DNA of 64,000 nt from positions 620,001-684,000 of the forward strand of contig NZ_CP061771.1 of the NCBI RefSeq assembly GCF_011751885.2, written 5' to 3'. The position numbers were made by a program, and so were the translations under genes. This DNA comes from Salinibacterium sp. ZJ450. GTDB taxonomy: Bacteria > Actinomycetota > Actinomycetes > Actinomycetales > Microbacteriaceae. The notes under the pieces are model-generated. The model was not told the origin of the DNA. It did no database searches and worked only from the letters and a program-made list of their open reading frames with translations. This document shows positions 17,405 through 26,626 of the stretch, one piece after another; position 1 is the first letter of the stretch, and every line of letters begins with the position of its first letter.

Positions 17405-18637
17405 ATGAGCAAAGCGGTCAGCATCATCGCGGAGGAGGTGCGTGCTCGGGTGCGCCGCGAGGGTGTTGACCTGGGCCTCGACCGCGCGCTCACCGACCGC
17501 TACGTGCACGACGAGGTGCAGCGCTATAGCGAACGCGCGCTCGGCGGATCGCTGCCGTTGCTGGCCGACGAGCGCGAGACCGCGCGGCAGATCGTGGCGA
17601 CCCTCACCGGCTACGGGGTGCTGCAACCGTTCTTCGACGATCCAGATGTGGAGGAGATTTGGATCAACGCTCCGACCAGCGTATTCATCGCGCGAAACGG
17701 GGTCTCCGAACTCACCGGGCTCAGCCTGACCGACGGCGAGGTGCGCGACCTGGTCGAACGGATGCTGCAATCCACCGGCCGCCGGGTCGACCTGAGTTCG
17801 CCGTTCGTGGACGCCTCGCTGCCCGACGGCTCCCGGCTGCACGTGGCCATTCCCGACGTGACGCGCGCCCATTGGTCGGTGAACGTGCGCAAGTTCACCA
17901 AGCGCATCCGCGACCTGCCGCGGCTGGTGGAGCTCGGCTCGCTCAGCCAGCAGGCCGCCGAATTCCTGCGGATGTGCGTGCTGAGCGGGCAGAACATTCT
18001 GGTCTCCGGCGCCACCCAGAGCGGCAAGACCACATTGCTGAACGCGCTGCTGTCGGCGACCAGGCCGAGCGAACGGCTGATCACCGTGGAGGAGACATTC
18101 GAGCTGGATCCGACCGCCCGGGACGTGGTCGGCATACAGTGTCGGCAGCCGAGTCTGGAGGGCACCGGCGAGATCAGCCTGCGCCGGCTGATCAAGGAGG
18201 CGCTGCGGATGCGGCCGGACCGGCTGATCGTCGGGGAGGTGCGCGAGGCCGAGTCGCTCGACCTGCTGATTGCCCTGAACAGTGGCCTGCCCGGCATGTG
18301 CTCGATCCACGCGAACAGCGCCCGGGATGCCCTCGCCAAGCTGTGCACGCTGCCGTTGCTGGCCGGGCGCAACATCGACTCATCGTTCGTGGTGCCCACC
18401 GTGGCCGGCTGCATCGACCTGGTGGTGCACTGCGAACTCGCCCGCGACGGACGCCGCCGCGTCACCGAGATACTGGCGCCGAGCGGCCAGGTCACCGGGT
18501 CGGTGATCGAGGCCAGCCCGATTTTCCGGCTGGAGCGCGGGGTGCTCGATCCGACCGGCAGCTACCCGGGCAAACGGGGCAAGTTCGACGCGGGCGGGTA
18601 CGACCTGACCGCGGTGCTCGGCGGTCACCCGCGATGA
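17405..18637 (+). CDS. tadA: TadA/CpaF-type secretion ATPase
   Basis: A 410-residue hexameric ATPase that powers assembly of Flp/Tad pili at the cytoplasmic membrane. The Walker A is GATQSGKTT (about residues 201-209), the Asp box is EETFELDP, and the Walker B region is RPDRLIVGEVREAESLDLLIALNSG. A His box, GMCSIHANSARDAL, follows. The N-terminal domain includes VEEIWINAPTSVFIAR. The start is ATG 17405 or GTG 17399; neither has a clear ribosome binding site. It overlaps tadB by 4 bp. No tadZ/Ssd-like gene precedes it. Confidence 0.92.
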   Translation: MSKAVSIIAEEVRARVRREGVDLGLDRALTDRYVHDEVQRYSERALGGSLPLLADERETARQIVATLTGYGVLQPFFDDPDVEEIWINAPTSVFIARNGVSELTGLSLTDGEVRDLVERMLQSTGRRVDLSSPFVDASLPDGSRLHVAIPDVTRAHWSVNVRKFTKRIRDLPRLVELGSLSQQAAEFLRMCVLSGQNILVSGATQSGKTTLLNALLSATRPSERLITVEETFELDPTARDVVGIQCRQPSLEGTGEISLRRLIKEALRMRPDRLIVGEVREAESLDLLIALNSGLPGMCSIHANSARDALAKLCTLPLLAGRNIDSSFVVPTVAGCIDLVVHCELARDGRRRVTEILAPSGQVTGSVIEASPIFRLERGVLDPTGSYPGKRGKFDAGGYDLTAVLGGHPR

Positions 18638-19500
18638 GCGCCGTGCTCGGGCTGGTCGCCGGGGTGGGGTTGCTGCTCGCGGCATCCCCGTTCCTCTGGC
18701 CGGCCGGTTTCGCGCCCCGCACCTCCCGGCCGCCCGGCGCGGCGGCCGAATGGCGAGGCCGGCTGGCGCTGGCCGGTCTGCCGCAGGCGTCGCTGCCGTT
18801 GCTCGCCGTGGTGTCGGTGTTCGTCGGCCTGGCAATCGGCGCCCTGCTGTTCGCCCTGCTGCCGGTGGTGCCGCTCGCGATCGTCGCCGCCGTGCTCGGG
18901 ATGCTGCTGCCCCTCGCCGCGGTCAACTGGCGAGCGCGCGCCGCCCGGCGCGCCACCCGAGTGCTCTGGCCGGACGTCGTCGATCACCTGGTGTCTGCGG
19001 TGCGCTCCGGGGTCCCGCTGCCCGACGGGCTGTCCACACTCGCCCGAGCCGGACCAGCGTCCACCCGCCCCGCGTTCGCCGCGTTCGAGGCCGACTACCG
19101 GGCGACCGGCAATTTCTCCTCCTGCGTCGACCGGCTGAAGGCGGCCCTTGCCGATCCGGTCGCCGACCGCATTCTGGAGACGCTGCGGATGTCGCGGGAT
19201 GTCGGGGGCACCGAGCTGGTGGCGGTGCTGCGCAACCTGTCCGCGTACCTGCGGCAGGAGGCCGCCATCCGTTCCGAGGTGGAGGCCAGGCAGTCGTGGA
19301 TCCTGAACGCCGCGCGGCTCGGCGTTGCGGCGCCGTGGGTGGTGCTGGTGATGCTGTCGACCCGGCCGGAGGCCGCAGCGGCGTACAACAGCAGCGCCGG
19401 TGTGCTGATGATCGTGGCCGGTCTAGGCGTCACGGTGGTGGCGTACCGGATCATGCTCGGCCTCGGCCGGTTGCCGGAGGAACGGCGGTGGTTCCAGTGA
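18634..19500 (+). CDS. tadB: TadB-like inner-membrane pilus platform protein
   Basis: A 288-residue type II/IV secretion F-domain protein. N-terminal hydrophobic helices lie at about 3-22 and 55-90. The cytoplasmic F domain includes LWPDVVDHLVSAVRSGVPLPDGLSTL and MSRDVGGTELVAVLRNLSAYLRQE, and two C-terminal helices lie at about 225-275. The ATG overlaps the tadA stop (ATGA) and the stop overlaps the GTG of tadC, so the three are translationally coupled. With TadC it forms the membrane platform for pilin polymerisation. Confidence 0.88.
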   Translation: MSAVLGLVAGVGLLLAASPFLWPAGFAPRTSRPPGAAAEWRGRLALAGLPQASLPLLAVVSVFVGLAIGALLFALLPVVPLAIVAAVLGMLLPLAAVNWRARAARRATRVLWPDVVDHLVSAVRSGVPLPDGLSTLARAGPASTRPAFAAFEADYRATGNFSSCVDRLKAALADPVADRILETLRMSRDVGGTELVAVLRNLSAYLRQEAAIRSEVEARQSWILNAARLGVAAPWVVLVMLSTRPEAAAAYNSSAGVLMIVAGLGVTVVAYRIMLGLGRLPEERRWFQ

Positions 19501-20435
19501 GTGCGGCGCTCGGCTGGGCGGTGCTGACCGGCCTCGGTCTCGGCCTGGGACTGTGGCTGCTCGCCAGCACCGTGCCGCGGATCGGGCGGCCTCGCCTGAT
19601 CGACCGGGTGGCGCCCTACGTGCTGGATGTCTCCGAGGGCGCGAGGCAACGCCTGGCCAGACGCACCGCCGACCCGCTGCCACTGTTCGGTCTGGTGCTG
19701 GCGCCGGTGATCGGCCCCACCCGCAGGCTGCTGGCATCCGCTCTGGGCGGGACGGCGACGATCGAGACGCGGCTGCGGCAGTCCGGTTCGCTGCTCAGCG
19801 TGGACGCGTATCGTTCCAGCCAACTCGTCTGGCTGGTGTGTGGGGCGATTCTCGGGGTGGTGCTCGCGGTTGCCGCGGGTCGGCTGCAGCCCGTCGGCCT
19901 ACCGATGGCCGTCGCCGTGACGCTGGTCACTGCCGGGCTTGGCCTGCTGGCGCGGGACCTGGTGCTGAAGCGGGCCGCGGCGAAACGGGTTGCCCGGATC
20001 GAGAGCGAGTTGCCGACGATGCTCGAGTTCCTAACCCTCAGCCTGTCGGCCGGCGAAGGCATCCTCGACGCGCTGCGACGCGTCTCGCGGGTCAGTCGCG
20101 GCGAGATCGCCGCGGAGTTCGCGCGCGTGGTGGCGGAGGTGAACGCGGGCGTGCCGCTCGCCGATTCACTGCACGCGTTGGCCCGTTCACTGCGGGTGCC
20201 CGCGTTCAGTCGCGTGGTGGAGCAGCTCACCGGGGCGCTGGAGCGCGGCACACCGCTGGTCGACGTGCTGCGCGCGCAGGCGCAGGATTCCCGCGACGAC
20301 GCGAAACGGCAACTGCTCGAGGTCGCGGGCAAGAAGGAGGTGGCGATGCTGGTGCCGGTCGTCTTCCTCATTCTGCCGATCACTGTCGCGTTCGCGATTT
20401 TTCCCGGCATTGCGGTGCTGCAGCTCGGGTTCTGA
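19497..20435 (+). CDS. tadC: TadC-like inner-membrane pilus platform protein
   Basis: A 312-residue second F-domain platform protein. It begins with a hydrophobic helix (about 3-22), has a pair of helices near 110-150, and an F domain with LPTMLEFLTLSLSAGEGILDALRRV and VVEQLTGALERGTPLVDVLRAQAQD. The C-terminal KKEVAMLVPVVFLILPITVAFAIFPG is the usual last membrane segment. The GTG start overlaps the tadB stop. The frame continues upstream only as a shadow of tadB. Confidence 0.88.
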   Translation: MSAALGWAVLTGLGLGLGLWLLASTVPRIGRPRLIDRVAPYVLDVSEGARQRLARRTADPLPLFGLVLAPVIGPTRRLLASALGGTATIETRLRQSGSLLSVDAYRSSQLVWLVCGAILGVVLAVAAGRLQPVGLPMAVAVTLVTAGLGLLARDLVLKRAAAKRVARIESELPTMLEFLTLSLSAGEGILDALRRVSRVSRGEIAAEFARVVAEVNAGVPLADSLHALARSLRVPAFSRVVEQLTGALERGTPLVDVLRAQAQDSRDDAKRQLLEVAGKKEVAMLVPVVFLILPITVAFAIFPGIAVLQLGF

Positions 20436-20489
20436 TCGGAGCACTTCCGACGTTTCCGACGAAAGACGTTCCGACGAAAGGAGAGACAC

Positions 20490-20678
20490 GTGAAACGCAT
20501 GACCACCCGAATCATGTCTGCGCTCGACCGGTTGCGTGACGACAACCGTGGAGACGTTCCCGGCTGGGTCCTGATCACATTAATGACCGCGGGGCTCGTG
20601 ATCATCATCTGGGGCCTTGCCGGCCCGGCGCTCAGCAGCGTGTTCGAGCAGGCGATCGAGCGCGTCACCGGATTCTGA
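20490..20678 (+). CDS. Flp-type pilin-like small membrane protein
   Basis: A 62-residue protein with a basic N terminus, a Gly-containing junction (RGDVPGWV, about residues 20-27) and one hydrophobic helix (about 27-50), ending in ALSSVFEQAIERVTGF. This fits the size and position of the Flp major pilin in actinobacterial tad loci, but the usual G/ExxxxEY processing signature is altered. An excellent AAAGGAGAG lies 7 bp before the GTG start. It is the likely structural subunit of the pilus. Confidence 0.75.
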   Translation: MKRMTTRIMSALDRLRDDNRGDVPGWVLITLMTAGLVIIIWGLAGPALSSVFEQAIERVTGF

Positions 20679-20681
20679 CCG

Positions 20682-21074
20682 ATGCTGCGGCGAGCTTGGG
20701 CGGATGAGCGCGGATCGGCGCCCGCCGAGTTCGCCATGGTCGGCGCCCTGCTCACCGTGCTCACCCTCTCGGTGATCCAGCTCGGACTCGCCCTGCACAT
20801 CCGCAACACCGTGCTGGATGCCGCGGCCGAGGGCGCCCGATACGCGGCGCTCGCCGACACCTCTCCCGAGCAGGGCGCTGACCGCACCCGCCAGCTGATC
20901 AGCGCCGCTATCGGCACCGGGTACGCCGCCGACGTGACGGTGCAGCTCGCCGACCACCTCGGGCATCCGTCCGCGATCGTGACCGTGCGAACGCCGCTGC
21001 CGCTGATCGGACTGGTCGGCATCGACGGCGGGTTGGAGGTGCGTGGCCATGCCGCGCTCGAACGCCTGGACTGA
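20682..21074 (+). CDS. TadE-like minor pilin / pseudopilin
   Basis: A 130-residue TadE-family protein. The N-terminal DERGSAPAEFAMVGALLTVLTLSVIQLGLALHIR (about residues 9-42) has the prepilin-like Glu at +5 relative to the processing site, then a single membrane helix. NTVLDAAAEGARYAALAD follows, typical of TadE. It starts 3 bp after the pilin stop and overlaps the next TadE-like gene by 26-32 bp. It is probably a minor pilin needed for assembly. Confidence 0.82.
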   Translation: MLRRAWADERGSAPAEFAMVGALLTVLTLSVIQLGLALHIRNTVLDAAAEGARYAALADTSPEQGADRTRQLISAAIGTGYAADVTVQLADHLGHPSAIVTVRTPLPLIGLVGIDGGLEVRGHAALERLD

Positions 21075-21498
21075 CGAGCGCGGCACCGCCTCGCTCGAAT
21101 TCATCACCGTCGGGGTGCTGCTGCTGGTGCCGCTGGTCTACCTCGTGCTTACTCTGGCGGCGCTGCAGGCCGGTGCGCTCGCCGTGGAGGGCGCGGCACG
21201 GCAGGCCGCGCGCGTCTACGTGCAGGCCGAGTCGGTACCGGATGCCGCGGCCGCAGCCGAACGCGCCGTGCTGTTCGCCCTGGCCGACCACGGCATCGAC
21301 CGCGAGCAGGCCAGCGTGAGCATCGAGTGCTCGGCGACATCCGACTGCCTGACCAGGCGAAGCCACGTCACGGTGACCGTGCGCCTCACCGTGCCGCTCC
21401 CGTTGCTGCCGCCGGTGCTCGATCTGCCCGCCCGGATGAGCGTGCCGCTGGAGGCGCAGGCCACCCAGCAGGTGTCGCGGTTCTGGAGCGCCCGGTGA
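21049..21498 (+). CDS. TadE/TadF-like pilus assembly protein
   Basis: A 149-residue single-pass protein. RGTASLEFITVGVLLLVPLVYLVLTLAALQAGALAVEGAARQAARV (about residues 11-56) matches the TadE N-terminal helix with the conserved Glu in SLEF. Two Cys (about 96 and 101) could form a disulfide in the exported part. The ATG at 21049 or the GTG at 21043 starts inside the previous gene's 3' end, so the two are coupled. It overlaps the next gene by 4 bp. Confidence 0.8.
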   Translation: MPRSNAWTDERGTASLEFITVGVLLLVPLVYLVLTLAALQAGALAVEGAARQAARVYVQAESVPDAAAAAERAVLFALADHGIDREQASVSIECSATSDCLTRRSHVTVTVRLTVPLPLLPPVLDLPARMSVPLEAQATQQVSRFWSAR

Positions 21499-21980
21499 CC
21501 GGCCATCGACGGGCGGGGACCCTGGCCACCGGCCGTCGACGGGCCGGCGCCCCGGCGCCGGGACTCACCGACGACACCGGCTCCACCCTGCCGCTGATCT
21601 TCTTCTACGCGGCCCTGTCGCTCATCCTGATCCTGCTGGTCACCGCGGCGACGGCGCTGTACCTGGAACGCAAACGGTTGTTCACCCTTGCCGACGGTGC
21701 CGCGCTCGCCGCGGCCGAAGCCTTTCCGCTCAGCGCGGTGAACGTCACCGATCGCGCTCCGAAATTGCAGACACCGGATGTCGCGGCTGCGGCCGCCGCG
21801 TACCTGGCGGAGGCGCCCGCCGACTTCGAAGCCCTCGCCATCGAGCACGCCGGCACCGATGACGGCCGCAGCGCCAGAGTCACCCTGTCGGCATACTGGC
21901 GACCGCCGGTGCTGACCGTGCTGGTGCCGGAAGGCCTGCGCATCGAGGTGACGTCGACGGCGCGGTCGGTGTTCTTCTAG
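21495..21980 (+). CDS. TadG-like pilus-associated protein
   Basis: A 161-residue protein, last of the Tad cluster. DDTGSTLPLIFFYAALSLILILLVTAATALYLERKRLFTLADGAALAAAEAF (about residues 27-78) fits the N-terminal helix of the Flp-pilus TadG group. The rest predicts as an exported alpha/beta domain. The GTG at 21495 overlaps the previous stop (GTGA). The first 25 residues are Arg/Gly/Ala rich and low in complexity. Confidence 0.75.
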   Translation: MTGHRRAGTLATGRRRAGAPAPGLTDDTGSTLPLIFFYAALSLILILLVTAATALYLERKRLFTLADGAALAAAEAFPLSAVNVTDRAPKLQTPDVAAAAAAYLAEAPADFEALAIEHAGTDDGRSARVTLSAYWRPPVLTVLVPEGLRIEVTSTARSVFF

Positions 21981-22152
21981 TGCCTTCTGAGGAGCACCGC
22001 TGGCCGGTTCTCGCAGGTACCGCCCGGTAGAGTTGGCCCGGCCGCACCGCAGTCCCGCGCCGACTGGGTTCTGCGCGCACGCCCGGCTCGTGGCATCCGC
22101 TCGCCTGCGCCTTCATCACCCCCATCACCCCGCCCCAAATCCGAGGACACCA

Positions 22153-23745
22153 GTGAGCCTGATCCGCCTGAACGACGCGAGCATTGAATTCGACGGGCGG
22201 CCGGTGCTGCGGGAGGCGTTCCTCAAGCTGCGGCGGGGCGACCGCATCGGGCTGATCGGCAAGAACGGCACCGGCAAGACGACGTTCCTCGAGCTGGTGT
22301 TCGGGCGGCGGAAGCCGTCGGGCGGCACCGTGGATGTGAGCCTCGGCACCAGGATCGGGTACTTCTCGCAATTCTCCGAACTCGACGGTGAGCAGAGCGC
22401 GTGGCAGACGCTGAGCGGCCACTTCGCCGCAGTGCACGAGACGCAGGCCCGACTCGAACAGATCGGCGCCCAGTTGGCGCAGCCGATGACGGATGCTGCG
22501 ATGACCACCCTGCTCGTCGAGCAGGGTGAGCTGTTCGAGCGGATGGACGCGATCGGTGGCTGGACGTACGAGAACACCATCGACACCGTGCTCACTAGCC
22601 TCGGTTTCGACGAGGAGCGGCGGCACCTTCCCGTCGACCGGCTCTCGGGCGGATGGCGCAACCGTGCCGCGCTCGCGCTGATCCTCGTGCAGGCGCCCGA
22701 TGTGCTGCTGCTCGACGAGCCGACGAACTTCCTCGACCTCGACGGCGTGCGCTGGATCGAGGGCTGGCTGCGGGGCTTCGGCGGCGCGCTGCTCATGGTC
22801 TCGCACGATCGGCAGTTCCTCGATGGGGTGGTCGACCGCATCGTCGAGATCGAGAACTACCGGCTGCAGGAGTACGAGGGCAACTACTCGGCGTACGTGC
22901 AGGCGAAACAGTCACGGCTGAAGACGCTCGAGCGTCAGTTCGCGCACGAGGAGGAGTTGCTGGCCTACGAGCAGGACGCATCGGCCGCGCGTCGTGAAGC
23001 GGCCCGCAACCCATCGAACGCGGTCGCCCGGCGGCTTGCCGACATCAAGAAGCGCCAGGCGCCACGGCCGATCGACCAAATCATCACCGGCATCTACGGC
23101 GGGCTGCGGGTCAGCAACGACCTGCTCACCGTGACGGGGCTCAGCAAGGGGTTCAACGGCACGCCGCTGTTCCAAGGGCTGTCGTTCGACCTGCAGCGCG
23201 GCGACCGGGTCGCGGTGCTCGGCTCGAACGGCTCGGGCAAGTCGACGTTGCTCGACGTGCTCACCGGTGAGGCCGAAGCGGATGCCGGAACGGTTCGGTG
23301 GGCGAAGGGTGTGCGGTTCGTGTCGTACAACCGGGTCTACGCGTTGCTGGACTTGGACGACACGGTCGGCCACGCGGTGAACGCCTACCCCGACTCGCTC
23401 GCGTTCACCGCGACGAAGAAAAGCGTGAATCGGTTCCTGTCGATGCTTCAGTTCTCTGAGGCGGACCTGCAGCAGAAGATCGGCACCCTCTCAGGCGGCC
23501 AGCGCGCCCGCGTGGCGATCGCGCAGTGCCTGCTCTCGGGAGCAGGGGTGATCGTGCTGGATGAGCCGACGAACCACCTCGACATCACGAGCACTCAGGT
23601 GATGGAGCGGGCGCTCACGCACTTCCCGGGCGCGGTGATCGTGGTCAGCCACGACCGGTTCTTCGTCGACAAACTCGCTGATCGGCTGCTCGTCTTTGAC
23701 GGCACACCTTGCGTGAGAGAGACGACGGCAACCGGGGCGCTCTAG
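22153..23745 (+). CDS. ABC-F family ATPase (duplicated ATP-binding cassettes)
   Basis: A 530-residue soluble protein with two nucleotide-binding domains and no membrane helices, as in ABC-F translation factors and antibiotic-resistance ribosome-protection proteins. Walker A motifs are GKNGTGKTT (about residues 36-44) and GSNGSGKST (about 357-365). Signatures are LSGGWRNRAALA and LSGGQRARVAIA; Walker B motifs are VLLLDEPTNFLDL and VIVLDEPTNHLDI. The charged linker (about 255-310) reads like the P-site-tRNA interaction motif. The GTG at 22153 gives the usual N terminus. Whether it is a housekeeping or a resistance ABC-F cannot be told. Confidence 0.9.
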   Translation: MSLIRLNDASIEFDGRPVLREAFLKLRRGDRIGLIGKNGTGKTTFLELVFGRRKPSGGTVDVSLGTRIGYFSQFSELDGEQSAWQTLSGHFAAVHETQARLEQIGAQLAQPMTDAAMTTLLVEQGELFERMDAIGGWTYENTIDTVLTSLGFDEERRHLPVDRLSGGWRNRAALALILVQAPDVLLLDEPTNFLDLDGVRWIEGWLRGFGGALLMVSHDRQFLDGVVDRIVEIENYRLQEYEGNYSAYVQAKQSRLKTLERQFAHEEELLAYEQDASAARREAARNPSNAVARRLADIKKRQAPRPIDQIITGIYGGLRVSNDLLTVTGLSKGFNGTPLFQGLSFDLQRGDRVAVLGSNGSGKSTLLDVLTGEAEADAGTVRWAKGVRFVSYNRVYALLDLDDTVGHAVNAYPDSLAFTATKKSVNRFLSMLQFSEADLQQKIGTLSGGQRARVAIAQCLLSGAGVIVLDEPTNHLDITSTQVMERALTHFPGAVIVVSHDRFFVDKLADRLLVFDGTPCVRETTATGAL

Positions 23746-24977
23746 CCCTTGCGCCGCGGCACGTACTTCGGAATGTAGCGGGCGAGGATCCCGGCCCCAA
23801 GCAACCCGAGCACTCCCATTGCCCCGGCCGCCACGCTGAGCGAGGCCACCGCGGTGATTGCCGACAGCAGCAGGGGAGCGGCCGCCCCGCCGCCCTCGGT
23901 GGTGAACCGCCACGCGCCGAGGAAGGGCGCAGGGTTGTCTTTGTCTGCGAGGTCGGCGCCGAGGGTCATGATGATGCCGCTGCCGATCCCGTTGGCGAGC
24001 GACAGCAGCATCGCGGCGGCGATGAACCAGGTGACATTCGCGGACAGGTCGTGGGTGAACGCCAGCACCAGGTGGCCGATGCCGAGTCCGATCATCGACG
24101 GCACCGCGGTCCACAGGCGGCCGAAGCGGTCCATGATCTGTCCACCGGTGTAGAACAGGGCGAAGTCCACACCCCCGGCGATGCCGATGATCAGCGCGGT
24201 GTTCGCCTCGCTGATGCCGATGCTGACCGCCCAGAGCGGCAGGATCACCTGCCGGCTGGCCCGGAGGCCGGCAATCATCGCCGATCCAGACCCGAGCTTC
24301 AGCAGCACGCCGCGTTTCGCCCAGATGGTGTGGAACACCCCGTGGCTCTCCGCTGCCGCTTCGATCTCGCCCTCGTGCACAATCCGTCGCTCGCGGAACG
24401 TCGACTCGGGGTCGGGCAGGAAGATCAGCATCAGCGCGGCGGTGACGCTGGCGATCAGGTGCAGCCAGAACACCGGCTGGCTGTCGCCGACGATGGCGAT
24501 CACCGCGGCGCTGATGAACGGGCCGATAAAGAAGCCGAGCCGGAACGTGCCGCCGAGGGTGGACAGCGCCCGCGCGCGGAACTGCAGCGGGACGTATGTG
24601 GTCATGAACGCGTGCCGGGCCAGGCCGAACACCGCAGCCGAGATGCCAATCAGCAGGATGCCGATGCCCAGCACCGCACTGTTCGGGGCGAGCGCGGCCA
24701 GGGAGACGCCGACCGCAGACAGCAGTGCCGCGGTGATCATCGCCGCGCGCTCACCGATGCGGCTGACGATCCAGCCGCCCGGGATGGCGCCCGCCAATGC
24801 GCCGACGGTGATCAGCGATGCGATCAGCCCGGCGCCCGCCAGCCCGGCGCCCAGATTGTTGGCCACGATCGGGATGAGCGGCAGGATCGCGCCCTCACCG
24901 ATCGAGAAGACCAGGGTCGGCAGGATCGCCGAGAGGAGCACTCCGCGCCAGCGGAACGGGGCGGGATCGGTAGTCAT
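23742..24977 (-). CDS. MFS transporter
   Basis: A 411-residue protein with about twelve hydrophobic segments and the inter-helix basic motif typical of the major facilitator superfamily (GGWIVSRIGERAAMI, about residues 68-82, and TGGQIMDRFGRLW in the second half). The central loop carries ESTFRERRIVHEGEIEAAAE. The stop overlaps the ABC-F stop by 4 bp (convergent). No substrate can be inferred; a sugar- or drug-type exporter is possible. Confidence 0.82.
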   Translation of the reverse strand: MTTDPAPFRWRGVLLSAILPTLVFSIGEGAILPLIPIVANNLGAGLAGAGLIASLITVGALAGAIPGGWIVSRIGERAAMITAALLSAVGVSLAALAPNSAVLGIGILLIGISAAVFGLARHAFMTTYVPLQFRARALSTLGGTFRLGFFIGPFISAAVIAIVGDSQPVFWLHLIASVTAALMLIFLPDPESTFRERRIVHEGEIEAAAESHGVFHTIWAKRGVLLKLGSGSAMIAGLRASRQVILPLWAVSIGISEANTALIIGIAGGVDFALFYTGGQIMDRFGRLWTAVPSMIGLGIGHLVLAFTHDLSANVTWFIAAAMLLSLANGIGSGIIMTLGADLADKDNPAPFLGAWRFTTEGGGAAAPLLLSAITAVASLSVAAGAMGVLGLLGAGILARYIPKYVPRRKG

Positions 24978-25052
24978 GACGACTCGAGCCTATTGCGCGC
25001 GAGGTGCCTTGCCTCAATCCGCGCAGCCGGCGGCGGGTAGGCTGGGTCCGAC

Positions 25053-26159
25053 ATGATCGAGCTTGATATTTCAGAACAGATCGCACAGCTGCGATCGACC
25101 TTCGCTGACATCCGTTCGGTCGTCGGCGTCGACCGGCTCGAGGCCGAGATCGCCGACCTGAGCGAGCAGGCCGGCGTGCCCGACCTCTGGGACGACACCG
25201 AGAAGGCGCAGAAGGTGACCAGCGCGCTCAGCCATCGGCAGTCCGAGCTGGCCCGCATCACCAGCATCCAGAGCCGTCTCGACGATCTCGAGGTGTTGGT
25301 CGAGATGGCGAACGAGGGCCACGACGAGGAGTCCTGGCGCGAAGCCGAAGCGGAACTGAAGGCGCTGCAGGCCAACCTCGGCGACCTCGAAGTGCAAACC
25401 CTGTTGAACGGCGAATACGACCCGCGCCCCGCGGTGGTCACCATCCGCGCCGGCGCCGGCGGTGTCGACGCCGCCGACTTCGCCGAGATGCTGCTCCGCA
25501 TGTACTTGCGCTGGGCGGAACAGCACAAGTTCAAGGCCACCGTGCTCGACACCAGCTACGCAGAAGAAGCCGGCATCAAGAGCGCCACGTTCGAGGTGGA
25601 CGCCCCGTACGCCTTCGGAACCCTGAGCGTCGAAGCCGGCACACACCGGCTGGTGCGGATGAGCCCGTTCAACTCCGCAGGCAAGCGGCAGACCTCGTTC
25701 GCGGCGGTCGAGGTGGTGCCGTTGATGGAGGAGACCGAGGCGATCGAGATCCCCGACAACGACATCCGCGTCGACGTGTTCCGCTCCTCCGGCCCGGGCG
25801 GGCAGTCGGTGAACACCACCGACTCCGCGGTGCGCATCACACACCTGCCCACCGGCATCGTGGTCAGCTGCCAGAACGAGAAGAGCCAGATCCAGAACCG
25901 TGCCGCCGCGATGCGCGTGCTGCAGAGCCGCCTGCTGCTGCAGCTGCACGAGCAGGAGGCCGCCACCAAGAAGGAACTGGCCGGCACCATCACCGCCAGC
26001 TGGGGCGACCAGATGCGCAGCTACGTGCTGGCGCCGTACCAAATGGTGAAAGACCTGCGCACCGACTACGAGGTGAACAACCCGTCGAACGTGTTCGACG
26101 GCGATCTCGACGGCTTCATCAGCGCCGGCATCAAGTGGCGGAAGCGCGACAAGGACTAG
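25053..26159 (+). CDS. prfB: Peptide chain release factor 2
   Basis: A 368-residue class I release factor that reads UGA and UAA. SPF at 204-206 is the RF2 codon-recognition tripeptide and GGQ at 249-251 the peptidyl-tRNA hydrolysis motif. The N-terminal helical domain (about 1-110) and the [17 protein letters not shown] segment are typical. The reading frame is intact from ATG to TAG, so there is no programmed +1 frameshift, as in other actinobacteria. It precedes ftsEX, a conserved neighbourhood. Confidence 0.97.
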   Translation: MIELDISEQIAQLRSTFADIRSVVGVDRLEAEIADLSEQAGVPDLWDDTEKAQKVTSALSHRQSELARITSIQSRLDDLEVLVEMANEGHDEESWREAEAELKALQANLGDLEVQTLLNGEYDPRPAVVTIRAGAGGVDAADFAEMLLRMYLRWAEQHKFKATVLDTSYAEEAGIKSATFEVDAPYAFGTLSVEAGTHRLVRMSPFNSAGKRQTSFAAVEVVPLMEETEAIEIPDNDIRVDVFRSSGPGGQSVNTTDSAVRITHLPTGIVVSCQNEKSQIQNRAAAMRVLQSRLLLQLHEQEAATKKELAGTITASWGDQMRSYVLAPYQMVKDLRTDYEVNNPSNVFDGDLDGFISAGIKWRKRDKD

Positions 26160-26160
26160 G

Positions 26161-26198
26161 GGTTTCGATACGGCGCTTCGCGCCTACTCAACCAACGA
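26161..26198. repeat. Short palindromic intergenic element (REP-like)
   Basis: GGTTTCGATACGGCGC...GCGCCTACTCAACC after prfB contains a small hairpin, GGCGC-TTC-GCGCC (26172-26184). Very similar 'TTTCGATACG...CTACTCAACCA' elements are dispersed in Microbacteriaceae genomes, from general knowledge. It may also act as the prfB terminator. Confidence 0.5.
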
Positions 26199-26204
26199 AT
26201 TGGC

Positions 26205-26507
26205 CTACAGGTCGACGACCTCGAATTCGAGCAGGTCGGCTCCGGTCGCCACAGGCTTGCCGCCCTCGGCGCGCGACTGCCCGTGCGTCACCTTGCTCTC
26301 GCCGTCGCGCCACGCCTCGTAATCCGCCTGGCTTGCCCACGTGGTCACCACGAAGTACCTGGTGTCTCCGGCCACCGGGCGCAGCAGCTGGAACCCCTCG
26401 AACCCGGCCTGGCTGTCGACGGAGTGCTTGCGCGCCGCGAAACGCTTCTCCAGCTCGGCGCCGGCCCCCTCGGGAACGTGGATGGCGTTGATCTTGACGA
26501 CCGACAT
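26205..26507 (-). CDS. MhuD/IsdG-like haem-degrading monooxygenase (ABM domain)
   Basis: A 100-residue dimeric alpha/beta-barrel protein of the antibiotic-biosynthesis-monooxygenase fold. N7, W66 and H75 are present at exactly the positions of the MhuD catalytic residues (N7, W66 and haem-ligating H75), so haem degradation and iron release is the best guess. FEGFQLLRP and YFVVTTWASQADYEAW are conserved. It is monocistronic between prfB and ftsE, on the opposite strand. No haem transporter is nearby. Confidence 0.78.
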   Translation of the reverse strand: MSVVKINAIHVPEGAGAELEKRFAARKHSVDSQAGFEGFQLLRPVAGDTRYFVVTTWASQADYEAWRDGESKVTHGQSRAEGGKPVATGADLLEFEVVDL

Positions 26508-26626
26508 GCGTGATTCCTTTCGATGAAGACCGGATGTCTCGGACCCATCATCGCAGCCACACCCGAGTGACCCGAGTGCGAGTCGCTGCTGACGATCGGG
26601 CTTCGGCGACCTAGGCTCGTTCTGTC

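Noticed and set aside
25053-26159. Programmed +1 frameshift in prfB
   Set aside because: The frame is continuous from ATG to TAG, with SPF and GGQ in one frame.
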